Below are positions 26,289 to 38,581 of a stretch of 64,000 bases of DNA, piece after piece. Position numbers and translations under genes: made by a program. Numbering within the stretch: position 1 is the stretch's first letter; each line of letters starts with the position of its first letter. Source of the DNA: Sitta carolinensis (taxonomy: Eukaryota; Chordata; Aves; Passeriformes; Sittidae); contig JAVUNC010000019.1 in the NCBI GenBank assembly GCA_032173965.1, positions 7,006,501-7,070,500 of the forward strand. The letters run 5' to 3'. Below the pieces are notes generated by a model. It did not search any database, was not told the DNA's origin, and saw only the letters and a list, made by a program, of their open reading frames with translations.

Positions 26289-29200
26289 CCTTTTCCTATC
26301 AGCAGCACAGCAGCATTTTTTGGGTGTTTCCACCAACAGATACCAGCACGATTTGCAGATGAAAGCAGCTCATTTTCATCACTACTGCACTTTTTGGAGG
26401 GTGGAGAGGCTGAGGTTAAAGAATAGCAATGGAAATGAGACACACTTTACAGGGAAGTGAAGCAAAGGTTTGTCTGCTGTAACCAACTCAAGTCAGGATG
26501 TCCTCATTGCCAGTGAAAGCCCCTAGAAATGGGTCTTCAAAGGGCTGCCTAGAATCGTCCAAGATGTCAGGATGGGGCTTACCAATGCTAGTTTATTCCT
26601 CCGTGTGAAATTTCCCATTTTTACTTACATTTAGCTGCTCAGGACAAAATCCAGGAAACACCAGCTAAAAATGTGCTAAAACACATCAATAGCACAAAGG
26701 GAGGAACAGCTTTGCCTATCCTCAGAGTGCTGAATACTTCTCTGAACCTGGCAAAGCCAAAAGCAATTCAGACACTGATGGAGATACTCTGTTTGGGTAG
26801 AGGCATGAGGTGCTATGCTGTCAGGTAAGGACATGACTACAACTCCAGAGTCCATTCACACCCCCAGAGCCTGGATGTGCATCAGTCTTCAGGAAGACTT
26901 TGAGGTTTGATGGGTCCCTGAGCTAGGAAGACACCTGTATCCTCCAGGAAGACATCATTGCATCCTTCTTCACCCAGAGGGGAAACTCATCCATGCACAT
27001 TGGAACACCTCTCTTTTCCAAGCATGTCTACTGAGACCCTTCCCAGCCCAAACACTGTCTAATAAAGTCAACACCAAAGATATAGCTCTGGCCACAGCAT
27101 GGTTCCTGTCTTTACACCAGAGGCCAGTGCTGCAGGTACTTCCATTTCCAGCATAAAGATATTTATTACAGCACAAAGACTGGGAGATGGCACTTGCTGC
27201 AAAGAGCTCAGCCTCATAGGTACAGCTCCATGATCCTCATTCCTACAGGAAGCCAGTCACAGCCTGGGGTACAACAGGATTTTCCTGGGGAGGCTGTGGC
27301 TGTCCTCAACACCACCTGCTGCACCACCACACATCTGTGCATGCTCAGCACCACTGACCCACACAGTGTTGTCTCTGCACCATGTGCTCAGCACAAATTA
27401 ATCTTCTGACATCCAGAATCCAGCACTGTCACCTGACTCGTGGGCTGCAGAAGAGGAAGTAGCAGGTCTCAGTGACTGGAGCCTCATTGAAATGCTGCAT
27501 GCCCACTCTCAGGAGCTGAATGCACACCGAGTATTGAAGGACGCGCAGAGGGAGCAAGGGGATTACTCGGGATGCTCAGGGCAGTTTAAAGCAAGCAGGC
27601 GTGAAAGTTTTGCTTTAGTAGAGGCCCTGCAGTCTGGCTGACACATTCAAACTCTCCTCCTGGTGTGCATCCCCACTTGGATCAACACCCGTACAGGGTA
27701 CTTCCTAATGGTCTATTGATTTCAGCAGATGTCCCAGTAAATGTGTTAGAGAGGGAAAAACACCCCAGCAGCAACTGCAAGTTCACGTGCTAATGCCCCA
27801 CTGGTTGGTGCAGAAGGGAAAATTGGTTTGGAGAGGGTGAGTTGTTAGCAGGTCAAGGGGATATTTGCAATTCTGACAACAGTGCAGGGGTAACAGGGGC
27901 AGGCACAGCACAGCCTCCCCTGGGATCTGAGCTCCAAACCAGGGTCACCTCCTTGTTCACCTTCCTGCCACTCTCCCAACATATCTCCAGCCTTGTAGGA
28001 AACGTCACTGGCCAGGCCCAGCCATGCCAGGGCAAGGCACATCCCAAAATCCACCTGCCTGCCAGTTCCAGGTAGGGGATGACCTCCTGGTGACCATGGT
28101 CCAGGCAAAGCCCCGGGCCTGGGGAACACAGCGTGGGGCAGAGCAGCTCGGCCACATGAGGAGGGGTGTGGCAGGCAGCATTCCCTGGGAGCAGCCTCCG
28201 CCCAGGGGCAGAGCCAGGACTGAATTTCTATTCTGGGGCTGTCTGGGCTTCCTGTGTGGAGGGACAGCCTCAAAGGCCAGTTAGTATTTATAAGGCTCCA
28301 GTCACATCATCCCATTGTTCCCACGAAGGCAAGAGGCTTCTGGGGAGAGAGGAAGAGAGCAAAGCACCTCAGCAGGCTGCCCCAGCAGAGGCTCCCTGTC
28401 AGCAGTGGCACTTTGCAGGGAGGCAAAGCAAACAGCACGGAGATGTCGCTGATTTCCCACCTCCTGCCACGGAGCAGCACAGAGAGGGCACTCAGATGCT
28501 GGGAGCACAGCTTTTCCCTCCCCAGGTGTCTTCTGATAGTGGAAAAGGCAAGAAGGACAGGGGAATGTTTCTTTTCACTCTAGCAATCTATAAGATTGCA
28601 TCTATAAACGCGCTCCAAAGTCTTTGTAGACCAAATGACAGGAGCTTTAAAGGCTTTTGAGTGATGTCAGCGTCTCAGCTGGTCCAAAGCCATCCCTCCT
28701 CCAGAGCCATCCTGTTTTCTGAGGCACACAAACCAATACTGTGCCACAAAGAGCCCCAGTGCCTTCTGCATGGGCAGAGGAGCCTCCTGCCAAGGGAGGG
28801 GACACCAGCAGGGCCCCGAGGGGAGGCAGCAGACCCCATCAGTCCACCATACATGGCAGGGGGCATGGACAGCAAAGCAGAATCAGGAGAGAGAAGAAAA
28901 TGAGAGCCTCACAGTGGGAATTTGGGGAGTAAAGGGGAATGCAAGACAGGAGGGTGAAGCAGATGTGGCAAATGGAAACTAGAAATAGCTCCTGTGTCAG
29001 GAGCCCTCAGTAAGAAGCAGCACAGCATGAATAAAAGCTATTTTGGGGCTTACCTCAGGATGTTGCTTTTCAGTGTTGCACAGCACCTCTACACCTCTAA
29101 ATACAGAGGAAGCTGTTTTGCTCTTGACAGGAGGAAGGGGCAGAGACAAAAGAGAGGTGCACCAGAAAAAGATCCTGCATCAGTAGTAAGCCATAGCTGA

Positions 29201-29561
29201 AGACAAAGGCCTTTTATAGGTGAGACAGCCAGGTTAAGAGACTTCAGTAAATCTCTCTGTTTATTTGCTTCACCTGTGCTAGGAGACACTTTCACCTCCT
29301 GGTGCTGTACAAGAATGAACACAATAAAGAGGAGGAAGTACCAAGATGATAAAGTGATGGGGATTGTGCAAGTCCCCACCTAGGTAAAACTCTGTTTCAA
29401 CTCAATCAGCACTGGAAATTGTTTGGTCACTACTTTTTCCTGGATTTTGAAGTCTCTCTGAACCTGTAAAATGTTCACCACATTGATTTGCTGCAGGCTG
29501 CAGCTCAGTCTCTCTTTTTCCATGGATTGGGACTCAGCGTTTCCCATGAACAGCATGAAAA

Positions 29562-29591
29562 CAGATTGCAAAAGGCAAATTTTGCAATCTG
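29562..29591. repeat. 12-bp perfect inverted repeat (hairpin)
   Basis: CAGATTGCAAAA and its exact reverse complement TTTTGCAATCTG are separated by six bases (GGCAAA). A direct repeat starts at its last base (29591). Confidence 0.9.
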
Positions 29592-29620
29592 ATTTTAGGC
29601 AAAACAGATTTTAGGCAAAA
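29591..29620. repeat. 14-base direct repeat, two copies
   Basis: GATTTTAGGCAAAA occurs at 29591-29604 and again at 29607-29620, period 16. It shares its GGCAAA motif with the loop of the adjoining hairpin. Confidence 0.9.
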
Positions 29621-32437
29621 TGAGGTACACATGCACAGCCTGGTCTGTGAGAAAGAGCCAGCCTCCAATTTTGACAGTGAGCTTCAGCGGACCCAGAATT
29701 TCACCTGCAGTATTCACTGACCTTTCGAGCAATTCATTGAATGAGAACTTCTGCTGCTCTATACCTTTGGCATGGTTTTATAGATGATGTTTGAAGAGTT
29801 TTTTGCTGTTGTTTCCCTTCCCCACTTTATTTCCTCTTTAAATTCCAAGACAACTGCCTGTGTGCAAGGATAGCAGCTGTTTTATTCCTGGAATTAGCAC
29901 TCAGTTACCGGCTGGCCAAACACTGTGCTTTTTGCAGGAAACTTGGCTTTCCTGATTTGTTGCTGTTTTCCTTAGGCTGAAGTTAATGTCTGCTAGAGCC
30001 AGAACAGACATTTAGGGTTTTGTCTATGGGAAGAAAGAGTTCACTCTTTGTCAGCAGCAATGTGGGACCTTTAAGAAACAGAAATATTTTCACTCTTAGG
30101 TTTCAGCAAGACATTTTGGCAGCATTCTGAACCCAAACCTTTGGCAGAATCGCACAGGCAGTGAGACAAAGAGAGGGACTTCATGGGAATATGATGAGCA
30201 AAGGGGATCAGAGCTCAGTGCAGGATCCTTCCCACGCAGCCCTCAGAGCTGGCACAAAGGCACTGCAGGAAAGGGCTCAGACTGCTCCACCTGCTTTTCA
30301 CATAGAACAGTTCATCATATCACAATGGCTGCACCTCCTTAAACATCGTACAGAACTCACACAAAAATCCCAGAACCCATTCTGGAAGTTTGGGATTTGG
30401 ATGTTGGACCAACAGGGAAGCAACGGCGAGCATATTGTACGTGCAGCTCCTCTGTGAGAGCTGACAGCTCGCTGGAGAGGACTGGAGTCACCAGCTGGGA
30501 AGTGTCTTGGGGAGCCAGAGGGCTGGAATTGCCAACTGGAACTGTGCTTGCATTGCCACGGGCCTGCTGAGACCAGAACACACGATGTCACAGAGCTCAT
30601 TTTTTGCCAGGAGGCCCAGTTAAGTCCAAACACACTCAAAATAAATGCTGAGACCTCTGGATGTTGATCCAGTAAAAGTGAAGCTTCTAAACCCATGAAG
30701 TTTTCCCAACTCTGGTTGTATTTATCTCCAGCCTTGCTCAAGTGACCACTGTGAGGAAGGAGGGGAAAAGAATTATTGTACTGCTGAAAGGTGCTGTAAA
30801 AGCTCACAGCCTCTAGCAAAAAGCCATTTTCTGAGGGAAAGGTGCATTGTTTAAAAAATCAAAGAGTCTTTTTTCTTTTTGTTTGGGAATCTGTCCCACC
30901 TCGGGTCTGTATAACAACTCTCCCTGGAAAGGAAGGGCATGTCCTCTGGGCAAGGCAAACTCCTCTCCTGCCCTTGCCCTCCACTCAGCTGCCTTTCTCC
31001 TTCTCTCCCTCTCCACCATATCCACATGGAGACTTTAACTGGCCCTGTAGCCTGCACTCCTCAGGACTCATCCCATTAAGGGACCCGCTGCCCTGCAAAC
31101 ACTTCTAGGGCCCCAGGAGCTGGAGGACTGCAGGTCACAGGTGAAAACGAGGAGAGGAGAAAGAAAAAGAGCAAGGTAGAGCCTTGACATCTCCTCCTGT
31201 CCCACCTTGGAGCCACTAAATGCCTTTCCAAGCAAAAGCTGGGACAGCCAAACACAAGTGATTGCAAATCAAGTGTTCAGCTAAAAATGGTGACAGGCTT
31301 TGTTTTGGCACTGAGTTTTTCAAAAAACAAAAAAACAATGAATAAGCATGCCTTTGATCATGGATCTTTGCATTAATGTTCAGCTTAGTTTTGGTATGAC
31401 CTGAGTTCTCTTTTTCTTCCATGTCTGAACCTTCAGCTTACTTTACTTTCTAAAGATTTTCTTGGGGGAAAAAAAAAATAAAAAAGGACTGGAAATGTTC
31501 TTTTTCATTTAAAAGGAAGGTGAGACTCCCTAACAATGAGATGACTCCAGCAGCTGGGCTTTTAAGGACACTCTGGAAATTACCAGACTCCTGATAAAAT
31601 CATCGGAGCTGTCGAGGCCGAGGCCGTATTTCCCCTGCACAATTACAATTCCTTTGCCTGTGGGTATTTCTGTGTTGAAATTGCCTCTAAAGTTCCTGCT
31701 ATGTCATTGAATTTGCATGCATTTCTTTTTGGTTCTTTCCTTCTCCAGCCCCTGCCAGAAAGTAGACATTCCTGAAAATCAACTAACCACACTCCCATAA
31801 CTTTACAGCCTGAAGACTTCGAAGCAAATGAGCCTTGAAGAGTAATTGTAGAATTACAGGCACCAAATGATGCTGAATTATGCAGCACTTAGCGGACGCT
31901 GCTTGATGATTTGATTTTGGGGAAAACGCTGGATAACAGGAGAAAAAGTCACTTTTCCAATTGATAGAGCAATGCTAGTAAACTCTCCCTGTTTTGGTAT
32001 CTATTAGCAAAAAAATATGGGATTAAACATTTTAATCTGCACTGGGAAAGATCAGGTTTAGGCATCCCCCTGGCACATCTGCATTGCTGTAAGAGAGCTG
32101 TGTTGATTGTGCTGAGAGCAATCACACAACAAATCCAAGCACTTTGGCTAACAAGCATCAGCCAGGAGGTACCAGGTCTTGGAGGCAGGTGTGAGCCAAA
32201 TTTCCACTCTGGTGGCTCAGATGTTCTGGGATGCATGGACCTTAATCAAGATGTATCTTCCTAGCAGGACAAATTAAATCCTACTGACTGTGTGAGATAA
32301 TTTTCTCTGTTTAGAAAACATCTCAATGGCATCATCACTGACCAAGCCAGGAGGAATGCAGCAGCAACAGAAAAAAGGAAAGAGACATGATGGACACATG
32401 TGCAGTGATGGCTGGTGATGTAGGCTAATTGCAGGGG

Positions 32438-32493
32438 GGTGGACAGATGACCTTTAAAGGTCTTTTCTGACCCAAACCATTCCATGATTTTAG
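32438..32493 (+). mobile_element. Short CR1 3' tail
   Basis: The stretch GATGACCTTTAAAGGTC, then CCAAACCATTCCATGATT, is the extreme 3' end of a CR1 element in plus orientation. It is only about 55 bases long, consistent with a severely 5'-truncated insertion. Confidence 0.75.
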
Positions 32494-32644
32494 GTTCACT
32501 AATCATCAGCCATCTCTTTGTCCTCACATGCAGGGTGCGTCTCCACATTCTACGCATGGCCTTCATTATTAGTAGAATTATCGTTATTAATATTATTATC
32601 ATTATTTCTATTCTTCACAGGTAGGAATCAAGCTGAAATGTTAG

Positions 32645-32664
32645 CATTAATTAAGAAATTAATG
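32645..32664. promoter_or_regulatory. Palindromic paired homeodomain-type site
   Basis: CATTAATT, a four-base spacer (AAGA), then AATTAATG form a perfect inverted repeat with two TAAT/ATTA cores. It lies just downstream of an AT-rich TTATTAATATTATTATC stretch. The palindrome is seen directly; protein binding is inference. Confidence 0.35.
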
Positions 32665-35600
32665 TAGAAAATCATCAGCTTGCTCAACATCACACAGGAA
32701 ATGGGTGAGGACTGAGGGATGGGCAGCAGGTGTTCCCCTGACCAGACTGTCAGGTTGTAGTGGATTCCTACCAACACCTTGGCATTGCTGTTGTAAAAAC
32801 ACAAGGCTGCTTTAATGTTTGGAGGTCCTCTTCCCCAAAACTTTGATAATTTCCACGGACAAGAACTTGAAGAAAGGCGGGAAGGGAATGGGAGAAAGTC
32901 TGTGTGCTGGTTATCAGTGAGAGCTTTGGAAAAGGCAGTGGGAAGAGCAGGAGCTCTGATGGGTTGACCAAGAAATCCCCATAAGCAGCAGTACCTGAAG
33001 GGGCTGGCATAGCCAGCAGGTAGAGATGGACAGCACAGGTGTGCCCTGCTGTGGCACCACAAGAGCCAATAACCCTGTCACCAGCAGTGACATCCCCAGT
33101 GCCCACCCAGCACCCCGGTCCATGGGCACCATTCCCGAGCTTCCCACACGGGCTGGCAGGGAGGGAAAGCATTGAGTGCCACAGCATGTGATGGAGCAAG
33201 AGCTGGAGGGAGGATGGGGAGGAGGGAGGGATAAGTGGGTGACAGTCTAATTAAGGACCGCGTGATAACGTCTGGCTCCAGCAGCCGGCTGCAGGCATTT
33301 CCTGGCCGCGGGATGTTGCCAGCTCTGCCACCTCAAAGCTTGCCTTCACACAGCTTTGTAGTCACTGGCCACAGCCCCACCGGGCTGACGGAGAAGGGTC
33401 CAAATCCATTGTCCTGCTTGCCTGCCCGTGGGGAAGTAGAAGCAGAGGCTTTAGGTTACCTTTTGGCTTGCCCCTGTCGTTGGGTGTTTAAGCACAGGTG
33501 TCTGCTGCTGTTGACACTGAGTGATAAGTGGAGACATTTTTTCCATCGGAAAGAATCTCAAGAATTTCCCTGTTCTCTTTTTATTCTTTTTTTTTTTCCC
33601 TTTTGCATCATGGTAAAGAGCCTGTTACTGGGGAGAGGTTGGGGGAGGCTGGCACGAGGGTAAGGTGAGGTGGCACTTATTTAAAAATTAGATCCCACTC
33701 CATTACGTTCTCACAAGCGTAGCCACTCTGGCCCCAAGCTTAAAATTCTTGTTTAAGTTAAATATTCCTCCCTTTCTGCACCCTCAGCTGTCTCTGATAG
33801 CTGGTCCTTAATGCTCTAGTCCCTGACTTGCAAACTGGTTCCCCAAAACAGCAGCCAGCAGCCCCCTCAGGGATTAATTATGCCTCCAAAAGTGGGAAGA
33901 GTTGTGGCTCCTTCGGTGTAGTCTGTGATGCCGAGGCTGAATTTGCACCTTTGCATCCGGGTTCACATTTCAGCCCCCTCCTTGACCCCTTCAAAAAGAG
34001 GCGAAAAACACTTAGACCTTCGTTTAGCAGCTGGGAGAAAAGTGTTTGGATGTCAAAAATAAAAACAATGCCTTTCCAAAAGGGAAAAAGTAGACGTGAG
34101 CTGGGAGACGGCCCCCCTTCCCCTTGCCCATCTCGTGACTGACCTGCCACCATAAAACGCCCCGGGCTGCCACTCCCAGAAAGCTCCTATTAGATTTTTC
34201 ATCCTTTACGTGTCTCAGCTCTGTTTCAGGTCATTTCTTACGCCATTCCAGCCTGCTAGAATTTTTCCCTAATTCCCTAAAAGAAACCAGATCTGCCTTG
34301 CTCTGGCTCACCCTGGGAGCAGGTGGAAGACCCAGTGACCCCACATGTGTGCTCACTCGCCCTCCCAGTGCTGAACCTGGTCTCACAGGGAGCTGAACAT
34401 CCACAGCCACGTGCGCAGCCACGTGTGTGCAAACACCAGAGGCTGAGGTGCTCCAACAGGCAGGGGCACATCCCAGCACATGCAACTGCTGCCCAGCAAA
34501 GCTGCCCAGCCCCTTTTGCTCTCCCAGGACTTTGCTGGAAAGCAGAGAAGGCACCTCCAGCCCTCCTGCTGGTGTGTCGTGCCACAGGGCAGCTCTCCCT
34601 CTTGGGGTAATGGTGACACTGATAAGCAGGCACCATCCTCAGCATAGGATGGAAAATAAAATAAATGTGCTAAAAAAAACCTGGTGCAGTGGAAAGCCAG
34701 GCCCAGGGGGTCTAAACCAAGCAGCCTGAGACACTAGCTTGCCTAACAGGTTCAGAGAGCCTTGGCCACCACACAGTTGCCTGTATCTTCAGCTTCCTGC
34801 AGCAATTAGCTGGCTCTGATCATCAGCTGCCCCCACGCCCAGAGCTGGGAGGCACTGGGTCCTCACCACGGTGTTTCCTGGGAATCTGGGCTAGCAGAAA
34901 GCCAATAGGAGTTATTTTCACGGTTAAAGTCTTTTAAAACCCTTATGGCAGTGCAATGGTGTCCTCTCTCTGATCTGCTCCTTGGTGGGGAAATGTTGGT
35001 GGCAGTGAAGCTGGATGGGTTGGGCTCCTTGCTGCAGAGGGTGCCAGCTCTTCTGGAGAGGATACAAACCTGGGGTCCAAAACTCATAAATTGTCTTTTT
35101 TTCCCCTCATCTCCAGTCTGCTGTGTGGGATTGCACATCCTCACCCTGGTGAGCTTCCCCACCCACACCTCCCATGCAGGGAAGGGGAACCATGGGGGAT
35201 AAGAAGGAAAAGGCAAACAAGGCTTGTTTTGAACAAAAGGATAAAGAGGCCAAACCACAGATGAAACATTACCACTTCAAAGGGGTAAAAAAAAGATAAC
35301 ATTAGTCACCAGCAGTTAACGACCAACAGCCTCCACAGCCTGTGGGAGCTAGGAGGAGAGGAGCCTTCCATCCTCCTCATCCTCCTCCTTCCCGTTTTCC
35401 TGCCCCTGTTCCTGCCTGTTTATCATATGGTTTATGACAAAACAACTTATTAAAGGAATTACGCAACTGAGCTCCTAACCCTTTCCACGCTGGATTTTTC
35501 CAAAGCCTTATGCTTATCAGGCAATCATGCTGGAGACACCAGCTACCTGCCACAAGCCCTGTGGTGTGGTTAGTTTTTGTAATGAGGCCTCAGCTCTTTA

Positions 35601-36207
35601 ATAGCTTGCCTGCTTTGTTGAGAAACTTAGTCACATGAATGTGAAGGTAATCCAGGAAAAGTACTATCAGTGTCCTCAGTTTTGGGGGCTGGCACTGCCT
35701 CTGGAATTGACCTCTGCCCACAGCCTTGGGACCAGCATCCCAGGAGGTCACTGGGTGAAAGGACGTCTTTACACCTCTTAGGGCAGACTGGTGTTGGCTC
35801 TGCAGCTCTTGGTCCATGTGTCCCACAGGAAACTTGTCTCCTGACAGGGCCCACGTGCTGGCTGCCCTGGGATTACCCAGGAAGCCCACGTGATGACCGA
35901 GGAGGAAGGTGTGAGCCTGTGCATAGCTACCCTCTGCCTTCTGAGGGGCCTTTGGGTGCCTGAGGCTCCTACCCAGGGCTGGCAGATTTGGTCAGGAGCT
36001 ACCAGAGCAGCATCCTTTGGCAGAGGCAGATGTACCTCTGGCCTTGCTCCCCCCAGATGCACCAGGACACCAGACAAACCTCCCCAGGTCCACTGCCCCT
36101 CACCGAGGGCTCACCACCAGCACGGACCAGCCCTGCCCTGTGCAGCCATCAGTTTGGACCAGAGTTGGTTTCCAAATGCCCCTTTGGCTGCCAGTGAGGG
36201 GCTGGCG

Positions 36208-36233
36208 CACACACACACACACACACACACACA
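36208..36233. repeat. (CA)13 microsatellite
   Basis: Thirteen uninterrupted CA units, with a short imperfect continuation (ACACAG). Confidence 0.95.
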
Positions 36234-38138
36234 ACACAGAGCAACCCTGTTAAGGTGTTGGAGTCACTCCCAAGAGACCCAGCACCGTGGTGGGTTTCGA
36301 GCTGGGCACTGTGCAGACAGGGGTGAAGGACACATTGCATGTGAGTGTGGGCTTGGGTAAAAACCCGGCTCCCATGTTGGCAAGAAAATCGTTACCTGCT
36401 ATTTCAATTTGCTGCTTTCAGACGTCGTTCCAATCTTGCGTAAAACAAATAAAATCACTACAAACCCCCCACCCCTCTAACTGCAGCCCACTGGGTCATC
36501 TCAGCCAGCCTCAAATCTCCTGGTAAACAACGTGCATAATGACAGACACCAGGCTGCTCCAAGCCTCTGCACACGTTTGTAATATGTAACACAGCGCATG
36601 AAAACTATATCTCTGTATAATTAGGAGTGCTCAGAGAGGTGACTCAGACATTCCAGTGCACTTTCTTCTTGTCGTTAGTGTGTGAAATCTAACTTTACTC
36701 ATTTTTTCCAATGACTTTGGACTTTAAAAACAGTAATTAGCAAAGGCAACTTGTTATCAGCTCCTGTTGGTTACCCGTCCTCCTGCCAGTCCTCCACTGT
36801 GTTTTGGTCACAGGCAAAGCTTTGGCAGTCATTTCCCAGGGCTTGCTTTTGTCCAGAGGACCAGAGCAGCCAAGTGAAGAAAATAGGTGCTAAACCTGAA
36901 GCCCTTCCACACATCTGCGTGTTAAGCATCTGATCATTGAAGTAGCTCTAGACTGGCCCTTTATGGAACATGGTAAATAGCAGATAAGACATGAAATAAA
37001 ACTTTAGAGGCATCATTTTCTCACTTCTCCTTCTAGTTACTGCTAGGCAAGCATCGACAGACGGAAAGTGACAATACTGTACTCTCATCGTTGTGCTTCT
37101 CCTACCCTGTTTTTTATGGTGCCTTTCATCTGTGCTGTTCACAGCTGGCTTTACTACCCGTGCCTTGTCACATACTGCTGCATCTGCACAAATGGCAGGC
37201 TGCTGCTTTCCACTGCTGATGGCTGCTCTGCCTTTCTACGAAATGTTTCCAAGGGTGCTTTCTGAGGCACAGGGAAGCTGCTGTTCCCTCTAGCATGCTG
37301 CTGGTCCCTGTATTTTCTTTCCTGATGGGATAGACTGGTTGTGAGACCCCAGGAGAGGAGGTTGAAACACCAGCATCCCCCTAAAGTCTGTGGGGAGTCT
37401 CACCTGCCCAGGTGAGCCACCACTGATAGTGCTTGGACGGACATGTGTGGGAACAGAAAAATGCCCAAGGGAAATACTGAAGTCCACAATATTTTAATAT
37501 GAAAAATTAGAGTGGAAATGACAACTTTTCCTGAGACACTGAGGTGATTCCTGGTCAGTAGATTGTGCTTGGCTGCCATTTGTTGCAGTGAATCTGACAC
37601 ACACAGAAAGATGGGGTACTGTGCAAGATCCATGTACACCCAGAGGTTTTTGCTGTGGGAGCAAGGGAGCAAACAGGATCAGCCCTACAGCTGTGCTGCA
37701 GACAAGAGACAGGGAGCCTATTCAACCTTCTTGGTCTGCTTTCCTCAGCTCAGGTGGGATGAATCTCATCAAGAATTTGTGAACCAGCTGTGTGTGCTTT
37801 GTCCCTGCACCATCTCCTTCCACCTCCATGGTCTTCATTGAAGTTTCGCTGTGTGTTCCTCATACTTCTCATTTGCCATTAGGTTTTTTCCACCTGTTTG
37901 TGTCACTTCATGTGGCTGATGTCCTGCTGGTTCAGGGTTATTTATTAAGAAATGTGAATTTTCTAGCAAATTCAGTCCACTGGGTGCACACAGAATGGCT
38001 GGCCATGGATGCATGAGTCTTTTTGCACTATAGAAACCGACATGTGAAGGGGCAAAGTAAAGTTTGTAAAAAATAAACTAAGGGTAAGGTTCAGCTCATC
38101 TGGATTCAGCTGCTTGAAAGCTGGGCATGCAAACATGA

Positions 38139-38581
38139 AAAACATAGAATGGTGTGGGTTGGAGGGGACCTTAAAGATCATCTAGTTCCACCAAAGTAGA
38201 TTGCTCAAGGCCCCACCTGACCTGGCCTTGAACACTTCCAGGAATGGGTCATCCACAGCTTCTCTGGGCAACCTATGCCAGTGCCTCACCACCCTCACAG
38301 TAAAGAACTTCTAAAATCTAATCTAAACCTACTCTCTCTTTCAGTTTGAAGCTGTTCTCCCTGTCCTGTCACTACAGGCCCTCCTAAATAGTTCTTCTCC
38401 ATCTTTCTTGCAGTAGTCTCTATTCAAGTACTGGAAGGCTGCAATTAGGTGACCCCAAAGCCTTCTCTTTTTCAGGCTGAACGATCCCAATTCTCTCAGC
38501 CTTTCCTAGGAGTAGGAGAGCTGCTCCACCCATCTAATCAACTACATGGTTATCTCCATCCTCTTGCTGGCCTGAGGACAT
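38139..38581 (-). mobile_element. CR1 LINE (J-like), 5'-truncated 3' region
   Basis: The plus strand is the reverse complement of a CR1 3' end. It begins CATAGAATGGTGTGGGTTGG and GACCTTAAAGATCATCTAG, then runs through CCTGGCCTTGAACACTTCCA, CCACAGCTTCTCTGGGCAAC, ACTGGAAGGCTGCAATTAGG and CTTCTCTTTTTCAGGCTGAA. These blocks are in the usual order for about 440 bases before the 5' truncation. It is non-coding and aged, with scattered substitutions and a small deletion near the start. Confidence 0.92.

Larger units (their letters stand above)
26289..32437. other. Intergenic DNA, no gene seen
   Basis: No recognisable coding or RNA gene. It contains the hairpin plus direct repeat at 29562-29620. A stretch around 31540-31900 has several CpGs and TTTAATT/AATTAC-type motifs that could be constrained non-coding DNA. 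Open frames of 100-170 codons lack any family signature. Confidence 0.65.
32494..38138. other. Intergenic DNA, no gene seen
   Basis: No recognisable gene. It contains the paired TAAT palindrome (32645), the (CA)13 repeat, and a CpG-bearing AT-rich block at 36360-36640 that stands out as a candidate conserved non-coding element. Confidence 0.65.
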
